A DNA stretch of 64,000 bases from Pyxicephalus adspersus (taxonomy: Eukaryota; Chordata; Amphibia; Anura; Pyxicephalidae). The position numbers were made by a program, and so were the translations under genes. Shown piece by piece: positions 47,548-60,049 of the stretch. The stretch covers positions 128,298,625 through 128,362,624 of the forward strand of contig NC_092860.1 of assembly GCF_032062135.1 (NCBI RefSeq), given 5' to 3'. The first letter of the stretch is position 1; each line of letters opens with the position of its first letter. Below the pieces are notes generated by a model. That model was not told the origin of the DNA. It did not search any database and saw nothing but the letters and a program-made list of their open reading frames with translations.

Positions 47548-47722
47548 NNNNNNNNNNNNNNNNNNNNNNNNNNNNNNNNNNNNNNNNNNNNNNNNNNNNN
47601 NNNNNNNNNNNNNNNNNNNNNNNNNNNNNNNNNNNNNNNNNNNNNNNNNNNNNNNNNNNNNNNNNNNNNNNNNNNNNNNNNNNNNNNNNNNNNNNNNNNN
47701 NNNNNNNNNNNNNNNNNNNNNN
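47548..47722. other. Assembly gap (175 N)
   Basis: Run of N bases. Frames crossing it are meaningless. Confidence 1.
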
Positions 47723-48441
47723 GTTTAGAAGAAGCAGTCAGAATGATAACACTCATGGCTTGATGAGTTCTTATTTTTAAGACACATCTGCTTCAGCCCA
47801 TTAGAATCTACGTGGAAAATCAGGGATGCGGGATGTGTCCCAAGGTACATAAATGATTGCGTACACTTTTGTCTGGCTAGTGTTTAGAAATGTACAACAG
47901 TGCTGATAGAGCTAAATTCACTACCTGTTATATGGGCTTTATGAAGTAAAAAATTAAACAACCAATTACTTTTTATAAGAAGTCTAAAAGTCAATGCTTA
48001 CCTGGAGAATTTACCCAGAAATCTAGAAATACCTTCGATATTCTTCTAAGAAAAACAAAATTAAAGCTATGACAGATTACAGAATGAATATTCCCAGAAT
48101 TTGGAATGTAGTTTGCCACAGCTGTCATATTTACCTTGCATATAAATCCATCACTGGGGTTCATTTGTATTATTAGTATTTACATTTATCTGAGGTATTC
48201 TACTTTTTCATTTTTTAAGATAAAATGTTGCAGCATAAATTTGTAAATGCAGAATTCCAAAAATTGTTTTTTTTTGGTTGAACCCATTAAAAAAGAATTA
48301 AGCCCCCTTCCAGTTTTTTAAGAGACTTCCCTTTACAAAATAAAAACAAATGAGATTTTAGCTTTTTGCTGCCCGCATACCCATATAAAAACGAAATGGC
48401 ATTTATAATAAATAGCACTGAGATGCACTATATATATATAT
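47723..48441. other. No feature recognised
   Basis: AT-rich sequence without matches, ending in a TA microsatellite (48429-48440). Confidence 0.35.
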
Positions 48442-49063
48442 TGTGAGGGGTTAAGCTCAGGATCGCCTTTGCTGGGGTCAAAGGACACTTGTCTGGTTCA
48501 TCCAACGCAGATCACACACCGAGGTATCAGCCCTAAGCTGGCTTGCCGCCAGGTTTATTGAAGGTTGCAGATAAAACAACAAAACAGCAAAAGAAAACCT
48601 TGCCTGTCCGGCTCTTACTATACATCAGACGTCCCTGTCTATCAGCTAAAGGGCTTCTCCCTGTCAGCTCAAAACCAAGCTTTCAGTAACCTTCTACTCA
48701 CTTTTGAGCTCACTCACCCAGACCGACTTTCCGAGTCTCTCAGCCGAGCTCCCCCACAGACTGACTGTCTGTGTCTCCAAACAGAGCTGAACTCACACAG
48801 ACCCCTGTCTGTGTCTCCAAACAGAGCTGAACTCTCACACAGATCCCTGTCTGTGTCTCTCCAAGCCAAGCTGACTGACTGAGCTCTTTTTTCTGCTCCT
48901 TACTCTTTCCAGCTCGACCTTGCAACCAATCCCCTACACTGGCCTTTCCATAAACCTGCTTGCCTAACTTTTTGCTGCCTGCTTTCCTGAACACCTTGTC
49001 GCCCTCGTTCAGCTCCTGGCCCGACTTTATCATCCAAAAAGTGCCTAAACATAGACCCTCACA
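48442..49063 (-). mobile_element. Solo LTR with internal tandem repeat
   Basis: Plus-strand ends TGTGAGGGGTTAAGC and AGACCCTCACA, giving TG...CA with an inverted TGTGAGGG. A polyadenylation signal AATAAA is on the minus strand (plus 48554-48559), which sets the orientation. No target duplication was found (TATAT versus CCAGC), so one end may be rearranged. No internal genes lie beside it. The 105- and 117-codon frames inside are incidental. Confidence 0.6.
48719..48882. repeat. Tandem repeat in the LTR, 3-4 units of about 40 bp
   Basis: GTCTGTGTCTCCAAACAGAG begins at 48767 and 48807, and a diverged unit at 48849 (periods 40 and 42 bp). A fourth, weaker unit is at 48719. In LTRs such arrays often lie in the U3 enhancer region, and the position 5' of the polyadenylation signal fits. 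Confidence 0.8.
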
Positions 49064-50444
49064 CCAGCTATAACTTGATAAAACTTGTAGCATATGTTAA
49101 TATTCGATTTTACATATATGTAATTATTTACATAGTTATTTAAATATATTTTTAACGTAACATTACACTATGAAGTCCTTTGTACTACTGTGTTGTTTGA
49201 TGTAATATGATATCCATCTTTTTAATGTACAAATTTCTTTAAAATGTTTCAGAAAAATATATGCCATTTTATGCCATTGATAATCGGGTTATGTAGATGA
49301 TGCTTTCTTTTCAGTGGCTGAAAGGTAACAAAATTCAGTTAGCAATGTGATTTGTCACAGGTTTTCTATTTAAAAAAAAAAAAAAAAGCGTGCTGTGTGT
49401 AAATATAGAACGATGGACTCCTGAGGTTTACTTTTGCCTAAGGGAAATACATCACTAAGTATCTAAATCTAGGGATTTGCTTGCTGTTTTTCTGCAGTAT
49501 ATAATGTCATATACTCTCATACAGTAATCTTACCTTGTCCACATGCTGACTAAAATTATCTTTTCACATTTTATATTTATAACATTTTACAATTGTAAAA
49601 TATTTTAAAACAATTGAAAGTAGATCAGTCAATCATACCGTTCACTTAAAGGGGAACACAGTAACTCAATGGTTTCACAGAATCATTTATATCATGAATA
49701 GGCACCATTAAAGGTACCTCAGACTGGCTTAGTTGTGCTGGCCCAATTTTTAATTCTCCTCAGAATATAAATCTTAAATGCAGTCAGACTAGATATCTGC
49801 TTCTTTATAGTCTATCAATACAGTTTATTTTTCCTCTACCTTATCCCCAACTTTGCTCCCTTTTTTTTGTCTTGCAATTATTATAATCCCCTAAAAATAT
49901 GTTTTGACTTAAGTTGTTGGTCTCCATAATTCTTCTTGGAGATATTATCATGCCTATTCTGTTTTTTTGCATACCTTGCTTTTTCATACTTTGTTGTACT
50001 ATGCTAATCTGTTCTACCTCTTTTGTTCATTTATTGGCTAGGCCATGTTATACTTGTGAAAGACAGGTAAAGTATATAGCTCCATTCTGAATCAGATCAC
50101 CAACAATTTTTAGCCTTATTTGATGATGTTCGAGTTGATATTGTCACAGACCCAAAGCAGGACACCAAGCCTAGAGACAGGACATACTGGCAAACACAAA
50201 CTGTTTAATTTAAGCTTAAAAAAGCGTTTCATTTTAGTAGTAACACAGGCTGTATCATCAATCCATATTAGTCCTGAAGATATAAATTGTCCGATTATTC
50301 AGTACAGGTATCCATGTTTTTACTATTCCTAAACCTTACCAATGTTCTTTTTTTTATCGAACTCCAAATACAAATTAAGATATTACAAGGAATTTCTCTA
50401 CCACACGTTAAGCCACAAGCTTAGATAATACTGTCCATATTACT
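49064..50444. other. Unassigned AT-rich sequence
   Basis: No gene. TGTCACAGACCCAAAGCAGG at 50141 has the look of an LTR edge but has no partner I can identify. Confidence 0.3.
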
Positions 50445-50837
50445 TTGCCCAGCGCCATTTGATTTGAGAGTAACTGAATCCCCTGCTATGTCCCACCCGC
50501 GGCGTGACAGCCAAGTGCCACGCCCTCGGGGGGTACAAGAGGCACGCGTGGTAGCGCGCGCGCACCTCTTCCAACAGCACCCCTGGGACATGCAATACTT
50601 TGCACATTCAAAGGAGTGCTGAGAACAGGACTTTCTGTAAACAAGTCCATAGAGATGAAAGGGATGCCGCCTGGCGGAACAGTAGTTTGGCCAGGACGGA
50701 TCCCTCCGCCTGCAGAGAGAGACACGCTGCGAGCAGGACAGCAGCCCCGGCCATGCTGCCTGCTGCAGCAGCGTCTCCCTCTGCGGCTGGGATCCCCAGG
50801 GATGCCGCGGGCTCTCAGTACAGGTAAGTTCCTTACA
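50445..50837 (-). mobile_element. Partial LTR of the 23116 family
   Basis: On the minus strand it begins TGTAAGGAACTTACCTGTAC at 50837 and follows the 23116-23898 LTR for about 390 bp. Shared blocks include GGATCCCAGCC, CTGCAGGCGGAGGGATCCGT and GGGTACAAGAGG, counting inverse equivalents. It has a small internal deletion near 50478 and then becomes unrecognisable. The 3' half with the polyadenylation signal is missing. Confidence 0.75.
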
Positions 50838-50999
50838 GTAAGTCTTTTAGCAAAAAGATTGATCGTTCAAACAGCTAGCAATCAAAATGAAAGTACAGTG
50901 TTCTAACAGATCTTCTTCACCCCCTGTGCAGCTTTCCTTATCATTTTCTTACACCTTCAGTACATGTACAGTCTGCTTTGTGCCTCCCTTTTTGCAATA

Positions 51000-51945
51000 A
51001 TCATTTTTTATTAAGTTTTCTTCATAAAGCATCATACAAACATAGAAACTCACATTCAGTACAAGAGGAGAAGGGTAAAACATAAAAGTGGTTACATATT
51101 ATCTGAGTTGGCAACATAAACTGTGGACCATCATATGGACATTTAGCAAGGATATGGGGTACATCACTTTCTTGAACCAGAACTAGATACCGTCAGCAAT
51201 GTTTATCAAATGATATGCATGAAAACTCCATGAAACATATCTTGTAACAATTAAATTATAGGGATCTCTTGACTATACCCAAATGACCTATTCCATAATA
51301 AATTGACTTATAACCTGTTTTGCCTATGTGTGGGCCACAGGTGCCAGTGAATGGCTAGTGGCATGAAAGGTGGGAAGTAAGGAACGAAACAACACAAAAA
51401 AAGAACGAGCACAAAAAAAAAGAACAAACTAAGCCCAACCAGACTGATGAGATATACTGTAGATTATAAACTGTGGGAGGGGTCTAGTTGGAATCACAAA
51501 ACATGAGACAGGGGAGGGAGGAAGGACAGGTCAGATGTTGGGAGGGGGGATAGGGAAAGGGATTTCTGGGGTATACCCCCTCAATGCTGTGACTTTTCCT
51601 AATCAAACTTAAAGCTCTAAGTTAAGGAGGTTCCTTAAACCAATTCCAAGCAGACCATGTTATATTGTGTATCTCTATTTGGTCATCATCCTCCGTCACC
51701 AACTGCTATGTGTGCTGGATTCTCTCTAGCGCCTCCAATCATTATTTTATAGATGGAGCTACTGTCTTTTTCCAAAATTGAGGAATAATGTCCTAGCTGC
51801 TGTGAGGAAGTGACATAGCACACTCCTTTTGACATATTTGATCGAACCCAGCATCATGGATAAGAAGGCCACTTTAGGTTTATTGGGATCATTGGAGTCA
51901 GTGCCTCCATTTTTAAAGTAAAGGGACTGGATTATCAAATCCCCT
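51000..51945 (-). mobile_element. 5'-truncated L1-clade LINE
   Basis: On the minus strand, 51860-51610 encodes a decayed L1 ORF2 C-terminus, including VAPSIK, LEALERIQ and the terminal NITWSAWNWFKE. It is followed by about 590 bp of 3' UTR, with poly-purine stretches (51470-51560), and an end near 51005. A few stops break the frame. The 5' point is uncertain, and no target duplication is convincing. Confidence 0.68.
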
Positions 51946-52194
51946 ATACTGGCCCTTCTATGCTTGCTAGCAAGTTGGCTGGCCAGATTATCATCTTATA
52001 CATCAGGCTTTTAAGCACAATGCATTGTGATTTTTTTATGCAGCTTATGTAGACAGGAGCTGGTTGTAAAATTGCCTTTCTGATATCTATTGCAAATATC
52101 ATGTCTCCAATTATCAAAAATTTCACAAAAATTATTTAAAATCTCCAAAAACAACAATATAATATTCTATTTCCCAGATCTGGTAAAAAAAAAA
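51946..52194. other. No feature recognised
   Basis: Could be more of the same L1 but is not identifiable. Confidence 0.3.
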
Positions 52195-52288
52195 TCCCTA
52201 TTTAATGTACAGCGCTGCGTAATATGTTGGCGCTATATAAATCCTGTTTATTATTATTATTAATAATAATAATAATAATAATAATAAT
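52195..52288 (+). mobile_element. LINE L2/CR1-type 3' tail
   Basis: TTTAATGTACAGCGCTGCG, TTGGCGCTATATAAATCC, then (AAT/ATT)n. Same tail as at 19100 and 53100. Confidence 0.75.
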
Positions 52289-52327
52289 CCCCCCTCCTCC
52301 GAATCAGAAAGCTGCATGTGGATTCAG

Positions 52328-52363
<36 letters not shown>
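52328..52363. repeat. (TA)n microsatellite
   Basis: About 34 bp of pure TA. Confidence 0.95.
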
Positions 52364-53037
52364 CAAAAAAATCTGACAGCTATAAGTGCTACAAAGCAAG
52401 GGTGATGGAGTTAAAATGGTGGCCATTTTAAGAAGAAGTATTGAAGAAGATCAGACAAATGGTAAGAAAAAAACTTTTAAGGATAAAGGATAACCTAACC
52501 ATTTACAGGTTTGTTTTCACGTAGCAAGAAATGCTGTAAGATGCACATATTAGGCTGCATATTTCAGTTTAGTTTAATTGTTTAACTATTCATTTTTTCC
52601 TGGTTTACAAATATTTTTTAAACTGTAGATCTACCCTATCAGGCTGAAGAGAAAGAGTATTGTGATAAAAAAAAGAGAAAGAAAGAGAATTGTGATAAAA
52701 ATATTAAAAACGAATGGAGCTTAAAGGCAGAATAAAATGAATGAAGACAAAAAGAAAGTCACATTAAAAATATGGTTTCAGGAAAAGCTGCTTATTAGCA
52801 TACCATAAAGTTGATAATCAAGTATTTGTAAGAAAAAAAAAACAGAATGAATTTACACATACAATGTCAGTCCATCCAGCACTGAACACTCTTTATGGAG
52901 TTGCCTGTGCATTAAATTAAAATGTACCCAAAGTCATGGGGATGGAGAACTGCTTTATAATGTTCATCTTGGATATTGCTGAAACTCATCCCACTCATCG
53001 CATGTTTTTTGACATGCGCCTGAAATATTGTGTGTGA
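52364..53037. other. No feature recognised
   Basis: AT-rich, with a short direct duplication around 52647-52700 (GAAAGAGTATTGTGATAAAA). Confidence 0.35.
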
Positions 53038-53190
53038 AATTCCCCCACCTACTAGATTGTAAGCTCTTCGGGGCAGGGTCCTCCCCTCCTGTATGTCATT
53101 TGCAACCCCTATTTAATGTACAGCGCTGCGTAATATGTTGGCACTATATAAATCCTGTTTTAGTCTAATAATATTATTAATAATAAATAA
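53038..53190 (+). mobile_element. LINE L2/CR1-type 3' end
   Basis: CACCTACTAGATTGTAAGCT with GGGGCAGGGTCCTCCCCTCC, then the TACAGCGCTGCGTAATATG and TATATAAATCCTGTTT tail. Confidence 0.78.
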
Positions 53191-53639
53191 TATACCTCTA
53201 AATCATGATTGACAATATTAGGAAAACATCTTCCCCATCCAGAAGGTTTTAAGTTTTATATTATCTTCATTACTCCTGAAGCAAAAAAAATAAGAATTTT
53301 ACATTTCACTATTTCAGTCCTATTTGAGTAAAGTTGTCTTATCTAGCACACAGTTCATGGGGCATACCAAGAAAACACGTTACTATGGTGATACATTGTT
53401 GTCAAGAAAGACTTTTTTCTAGTAGAAAAAGAAGCATGCCTTTATAAGTGCTTATATATAACCTTTTTGTCTAGATGTTTTTTTCATTTTAACCTTCTGC
53501 CGAAGAACATTATTCAGCAATGTCAAGTTTCTTATGTTTTTCATTTGTTAAGCTTGTGTTTTGTGTTAGTTGAATAAGAGCACCTTTGTTTTAATTTGCA
53601 ACTGACCTAAACATTGAGAACCTCTGTGTTTTTCACTAC
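53191..53639. other. No feature recognised
   Basis: AT-rich sequence without matches. Confidence 0.35.
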
Positions 53640-53688
53640 TCTATCTGTCTATCTATCTATCTATCTATCTGTCTGTCTGTCAGTCTGT
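53640..53688. repeat. (CTAT)n(CTGT)n microsatellite
   Basis: Tetranucleotide array of about 49 bp shifting from CTAT to CTGT units. Confidence 0.95.
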
Positions 53689-53849
53689 TCTGTAATTTTT
53701 TTACATTATTATGCAGGTAAACAATTGACCTAACTTCAATAAAATTAAATTTGATTGGATAAATTAAGTGATTTTAATTTGTACATCAAGAGCACATTTT
53801 GTATATATATATATTTAGATGTGTATTACCTCACTTTTTTTTTCAGCCA

Positions 53850-54068
53850 AGATCCAACCCTGGTGATGAAATTATTCTTCACCACCATAAAGGCTTTGTA
53901 CACGTTATATTCAAATCTAACGTGTACACCGGTCAACGCTTATCAACCGGTGGGGAATGTCTGCTATATAAGCCAAGGAAAGAGAGCATAGCCAGTGCAG
54001 CTTATTCGTCCCTGCTCTTCATAAAACAGATCTGGTGCTGTGTGTACAGTGCTCGTTAGTTCATCTGC
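53850..54068. repeat. Possible DNA-element fragment with a hairpin
   Basis: TGTACACGTTA (53897-53907) and TAACGTGTACA (53918-53928) are perfect 11-bp arms around a 10-nt loop. ACCGGT occurs twice just after. GTGTGTACAGTGCTCGTTAG at 54038 resembles GTGTGTACAGCGCTTGTTC at 7432 in the TAGGCTA-family element, so this may be a related fragment. Confidence 0.4.
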
Positions 54069-54076
54069 ATTCTATG

Positions 54077-54276
54077 GGCATGATTTATTAAAGCTCTCCA
54101 AGGCTGGAGAGGATACACTTTCATCAGTGAAGCTGGGTGATCCAGCAAACCTGGAATGGATTTCCTAAAAATCATTTGCTAGCAAATGTTTTCAATCCTA
54201 GACCAGATCCATTCCAGATTTTTAAGATCACGCAGCTTCACTAGTGAAAGTGTATCTTCTCCAGCCTTGGAAAGCT
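54077..54276 (+). mobile_element. Palindromic MITE copy 10
   Basis: Left end GGCATGATTTATTAAAG, after CTATG (54072-54076). The right arm ends early, after CCTTGGAAAGCT. Confidence 0.82.
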
Positions 54277-56015
54277 CATACAAAACAATATTCATAAACT
54301 AGTTGCTGCATATAATTATTTTTTTACTGAATTTATAGGTGTTACTTTAAATCTTTGATATGAATGTATATTTTTAATATATTGTGTTCAGCTTTAACTT
54401 TGCATGTAGCAAGTAGGAATTGAACATTGATTGTTTTTTTAAAAAAAAGTTCAACTAAAATAAAATACATACATATATTCCTCATTGTTTCTTTTATTTT
54501 GTTTTTTTTTTCCATAATATTTCTACATTTTAAAAAATAATGACAAATTGATGAAATGGCTGCTGGAGAACAGTTGTTTATACATGTGTTACAATAAAGT
54601 CAGTTTTATTTTGGTCCGCTTATTGGTTTTATGCTTACATGAACATGCCCTAACAGATTTCCAAATGACTCTTTCTATCCTACCTGGCACAGCAGGGAAC
54701 TGTCAGGTCTCATATTGTTATTTTATTAATTTATTGCGTTTTAAACCTTCATCTTGAATATAAAGCTACAACATATCAACAGTAGCAAAGCAAATACACA
54801 ATAAAAATGAATTTTACAAAGTTGTTTATTTTAATTGTGAAATCACCTGCTATTCACTACATTTATTTAAAGGGAGACTTGATGTTGATGTTAAAAAACA
54901 CACAATAAATAATATATTGATACAGGAAAATCAATAGATCTCTAAATTTAAAGTAGAGAACATGGTATTAGATTTAGGTTTACCAAGGTGTTAATAGATA
55001 ACTGCATTTTTAATTAGTTTTGAAATAAGGATACAGTAAAACTTGTTTTTGTTTTGTCTTTTCTTTTTTTTACATTTTGATGTGGAAGAGGTCAGTTAGA
55101 AACCTTGTCAGGATTTGTATTGCTGCTTTTTGTTCCTACTGTGAAAATTCACCCTTTCTATTTGTCATTGTGATATAGGATAAGAGGCCCATTTCTTCAG
55201 AATCACTTTTTTGCCAGAAAATACATTTCCACACATAATCACAATTTCCGTAGAAATGCTTTTTAGATCTGCCATGTGTTTTTCCATTAAAAAACATGCA
55301 GCACGCTTTTATGTTTTTACTTTCCATGACTATTGTTATTTAACAATGGTTCTGTAATGGTTAAATATTTCCAGGAATCAGGTCTTCATGACAATGAAAT
55401 AACATCACTGGATGACTTGACTGATACTGAATTTATTTCTTGGGTCATAAATGAACAAGTTAGTATGTAAAAAAATATAAATAAAAGTAATATAACTAAA
55501 AAGAATATATTTTTGCTCTGGTTATAAACTTTCATGTGTTGCACTAGAATTTTCCTATTTCCAGGTTTAGGTAAGGGGGAATTCTGCTTCTCTCAAATGT
55601 TGACAATCTTATGTGACCTATCAGAAAAAAAAATCAGGCTTTAGGATAGTGTTCAGATGTTCTCTATTAAACAAAAGACATTGCAATACAGAGCAAGGAA
55701 ATACAGAGTCCCAAATGGCAAAACAAAAATGACTGGCAATACCGGCCAGGAAGCAGAAACAGGGGAAGATGAAAAGTTATTCTCTGTATATTTGATTCCG
55801 TTTGATAGGCTTTAATCTGCTGTTCAAATTTGCCAGACTACCAGTCTTGTAGGGAAGAGAGAAGTAAAAATATAAAGAGCCCCAAAAATCTTTATTGGGT
55901 TAGCCAGCCATGCAATACAAAGTGCAATGTGACCATACCTGGTTAGAAGGCATATCTAACTAAACAAAGTATTCAGATTGTTCAGAATATGTATCTGCAT
56001 TTATTTGATATACTG
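54277..56015. other. Unassigned AT-rich sequence
   Basis: No gene or repeat match. Confidence 0.35.
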
Positions 56016-56214
56016 GGCATCATTTATTAAAGCTCTCCAAGGCAGGAGACCTTGGTGAGCCTGCAAACCTGGAATGGATTTCTGAAAAGCCATTTGCTAT
56101 GTTAGCAAATGTTTTTAATCTTGGACCAGATCAATTCCAGATTTGCTGAATCACCCAGGTTCACTGATGAAAGTGTATCTTCTCCAGCCTTGGAGAGCTT
56201 TAATAAACCAGGAC
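56016..56214 (+). mobile_element. Palindromic MITE copy 11
   Basis: GGCATCATTTATTAAAG to CTTTAATAAACCAGGAC. The left arm lacks the GATACACTTTCATCAG stretch. No clear target duplication. Confidence 0.8.
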
Positions 56215-57249
56215 CTGGTGTCATTGGCACTACTGTTCTTTCCCCCAGTGTTGAGGCAGTAATAGCGCTGAGAATGTTTATGCATAAAATAGAGATGCAT
56301 ACTTGGATAGCTTGATGAGCCAATAATGTACGAAAACAAAATATGTGTTTTTGTTATCTCACACAGTGACTGTGTGGAGATAAGTAGCTTTCATATTACA
56401 GCATATTGGCAGATAATATCAGCCCCTCTTGGGGTTATTTACAGAACCAAAGTGATAACTGCAGTAGCTGATATTATACATTTTTAGTGAAAAGTTGCAC
56501 ACTTTGAAATCCAAACATTTCCCTGGAAATTTTTTAATAATAAAAAAAAACAGCTCCCACTGCAATGCATGATTTATTTATTACATGCTTTATTTCTTAC
56601 GTTTCCCCTTCCTGTAAGTCCTACTAGAATGCAAACCACTTATTGTGATTGCAGGTCCTGCTCCCCACCATAAAGGAGAATGCTGGAAGAAATACCGCCA
56701 CTCATTATGATTTGCCAGACTCACGAGGACCCACCAAATGCTGAAGGAAGAATAGAAAAATAAGGACTAAAATTTTATGCAAACCAACTAAAAAAAATAA
56801 AACCTTGAAAAAATGGTATGTAAAAATGATTTTTTAACAAGCCTACCTTTAATCATAGTTTTTATTATTTTAATGTTATGTTTGTTGTTTGTGTCATAAA
56901 ACTGGTTTCTAAGAGTGTAGGGATGCTTAAAGATGGTTTTTGGACAGGAAGGGTAGGAGGAGGAGAGAGCCTTTTTTAAGATCACAGGGGAACTCTTTGC
57001 ATATGGAATAAAGGAGATTTACCCTCTTTTTACAGAAAAGGTTTTATTTCCCATATGAACTATAACAACGAAGAATATTCTTCCATAAATTCGTTTCTAG
57101 GTAATCAATTAAATAGCTTTTGGGAATCAGTAAAGATTTTTTATATTAGAAGAAATTAGACATGATTTACATGTCTGATGTGTTTGAAACTATTATTTCA
57201 GTTTAATTAACAATTTTATAAAAAAAAAATTCACATTTAGCTAAACTTT
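56215..57249. other. No feature recognised
   Basis: AT-rich sequence without matches. Confidence 0.35.
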
Positions 57250-57620
57250 GCAGTCCTGTATTTTGTTTAATCCTTACCTACCCTCTCATGAAACGAAAAC
57301 TGGCACGTAAACATTGCTCACTGCTAGCTCCTTAGAGCTTCAGAATGAATGAGGACATAAATTTATCTGGTTAATGCGGTCTTAATGGAGTCTCATGGTT
57401 GCCTGTAGCAACCCATTATTTTCTCTTTCCCTCACGTCATTTGCTGATCTTCTCCCTTGTTTTTAAGACTATAAATCAATTCATCAGTAAACACATCTAC
57501 TTCGGTTTTATAAAACCCAGCTCTTTAGCAAAATGGTAACTTCTGTAAACATTTATGGTTAATACTACCTACACAGCTCCTGACAGTTTACTATGATTTT
57601 CAGCTGTTTCTTAAAGAAAT
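57250..57620. other. CNE-like block
   Basis: Even-composition, nonrepetitive sequence including TTCAGAATGAATGAGGACAT, GGTTAATGCGGTC and GACTATAAATCAATTCATCA. It resembles conserved noncoding DNA of developmental loci. This is a judgement by eye. Confidence 0.22.
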
Positions 57621-59449
57621 ACAGTCACCCTGTTTCTATAGGAGTTAAATGCTAACTGCAAATGCTTATAAACCTCACTTTGCTTACAAACACACCATTA
57701 GAAATAACATTTACAATTTTAAATGAGTCTGCAGTCTGTAAATAATTTATCCAACAGAGGACAATATTTTCACACCATCTATCAGTTAAATATTTTCAGC
57801 ATCTTATTTATTAAAAATATATATCACATCAACAATTCATGCAATGTAATATTCATGCACAGCATTTATGTTCTTCAAAATCCCTGAGTGCAAAAAAAAT
57901 GGCAAAAATGAATAAATACTATTATAAACATATTCAATGTTTAGCCCAGAATGAGCGCACAATTTATGTACTGTAAATATTATACCTATGTATAACACAT
58001 GCAGTTCTTTCTTACACATTATCAAACTAAAATCCTAAGGGATACTCTAATCCCCCCATATTTACTTTAAACTTTGTTGTGCTCATGTGATCAGTTTATT
58101 CTCAATGCATTTGTTATGAATGCTAAGTTCTGCTCTGTTTTGTCAGTATCCAAATCAAAATATGTGATCTTAAATGTAAAGTCCTTTCCAGACTGGTAAA
58201 AAATTTAAATATACAGTGCTATCAAATGTACAAATTATTTTTTAATGAATATTATTTAAATGATGTTTCATCCACAAATTTACTTTTAGCCATCCAATAA
58301 ATTCACATAAAAATATTCCAGATTGTTGTATTCTTTTATGGTTTCAGAAGATAAATGATAGTGATAAAAGATTTCTATTCCCCAAACATCAATCCATTTA
58401 GCAGATGTTATTGACATTCTTATGATAGAAGATCAAAATGGCACGTCAATAGTCAAAGATTTAAAGTGAAAAGCAGTGAAGAGGATCAGGATCCTCTGTA
58501 GCAGTAACATCAAAGAACAATATACTGGCATAATCCCAATATTTTAAAGAGAAAGAGTAGAGGCATAGATTAAACATGGATTAAATAGCAAGCTCAGAGG
58601 AGGAGCAAGCAACTGAATATCCATGGAGATTGATCAATAGCTGTAAAAGGGATCGTAGCATCTCAAGGTGAACATTTGGCTACATCAGGTGAACATTTGG
58701 TTGTAGTAGGTTACTATAATACTATATTGAGTCTATGGCTTGTTGTGTCTTTGGATGTGTCACATTACACATCCCTGGCTGTTTCTGTGTCTAGCAGTGA
58801 CTCTACAGAGTCACTGTGTGGGATAGCGCCTTGTCTGATCCCAGTCTTCCTTAATACCTATTGTCTGGGTAGACTTCCTGCTTTTCCTTGACATCCGATT
58901 CAAGCTAAATATTCACAAAAATGTATATTTTTGCAACAATGTATGAATATGGTTTTAATTACAAAGAATTGTTACAGAGGCCTATTTTATCAACTGTTCA
59001 GCTTTAAAATCATAAAGAAGGTAGCGGGAACTTTACTATAGACAGTGTTTGCAGAAAGGTGAGTTCATTGAAATGCAGGGAACCTATAATTTAAATTTAA
59101 AAGATAAATGTGAAAAGTAAACTTGTGACTGATGTTTGTAAGTATGCAAATAGAGAATCTAAGGTTTACAACTGCTGGATCTATGGTGTATAATATTAAT
59201 AATTGTATTATCACTTTTATTAACCTGCAAATACAATACAAAAAAATTGCAGGATCAGGACTGAAAACTTGATGGTTTGTACCTCTATATAGTGTTCTCA
59301 CTGTAAACTGTGGTAAATACAGAGATGTTAAGGGAAGCTGTGTGCATATAAAAAATAAACTTTTATGAAAATGAGAAAAAAAGGCTGTGCTGTGCATGAT
59401 TGGTGTTGACTGCTGACAGCTGACTGCTGTTAGGAGATGCTTTTCTGGC
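57621..59449. other. Unassigned AT-rich sequence
   Basis: No gene. GGTGAACATTTGG is duplicated at 58669 and 58688. The 137-codon minus-strand frame at 59065-59478 has no domain. Confidence 0.3.
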
Positions 59450-60040
59450 CTACAATCCCGGGCGGTGTCCCACAGCACACGTGATGCAAGCCTTTACAAA
59501 TGCTTGAGTATCTTCGGGAAGGGATTGCCACCACACATGGCGTGCCATTAGCGCCAATTTCTTTTTCTCTCCCAGGTGTCCAGTAATCTTGGATTTATGA
59601 AACTTTTGAAGGACCTGCAGGCGTAAAGACAGTGGCACATATAACCAGCCCAAGGGTTTGCCTGGAGGTCGGACAGACTAGTTAAGTTCTAAAAGGGGCG
59701 ATAGATCAGGGCAGAGCTGACTGGTAGACAATACCCTGAGCACACAGTGAGAGGGGAGAATAGATTCAGGCACATATTCTGTATGGGAGCTTGTTTTAGG
59801 GAAATTACTCGATAAGGCATCGGCTTTAACATTTTTGGACCCCTGTCTCTATGTAATGGTAAAGTTAAAACGTGATAAAAATAATGCCCAATGTGCATGT
59901 CGGGAATTTAATCTTTTGGCTCCCTCTATGTATTACAGATTTTTATGGTCTGTAAACACAGTCACTGGATGCTCTGCCCCCTCCCACCAGTGTCTCCACT
60001 CCTCAAAGGCTAACTTGATGGCCAGGAGTTTAAAAATTTT
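59450..60040 (-). pseudogene. Ty3/gypsy pol remnant: RNase H and integrase zinc finger
   Basis: One minus-strand frame, broken by in-frame stops near 59945, 59857 and 59673, carries two pol pieces. The first is the RNase H domain ([15 protein letters not shown], then [10 protein letters not shown], with the catalytic-type Asp in TDHK). The second is the integrase N-terminal zinc finger, with HKSKITGH and CITC forming the His2-Cys2 site. This resembles Sushi-type chromoviruses. The integrase catalytic core is absent because the element stops at 59450. RNase H removes the RNA strand during reverse transcription. Protease and reverse transcriptase are deleted. Confidence 0.82.
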
Positions 60041-60049
60041 GCTCACTCA

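Noticed and set aside
48565..49093. 105- and 117-codon frames with repeated peptides
   Set aside because: The peptide repeats come from the 40-bp tandem array of the LTR.
50141..50837. One LTR running from TGTCACAGACCC to CCTTACA
   Set aside because: Only 50445-50837 aligns with the 23116 LTR. The left part has no matching U5 or polyadenylation signal and the flanks give no target duplication.
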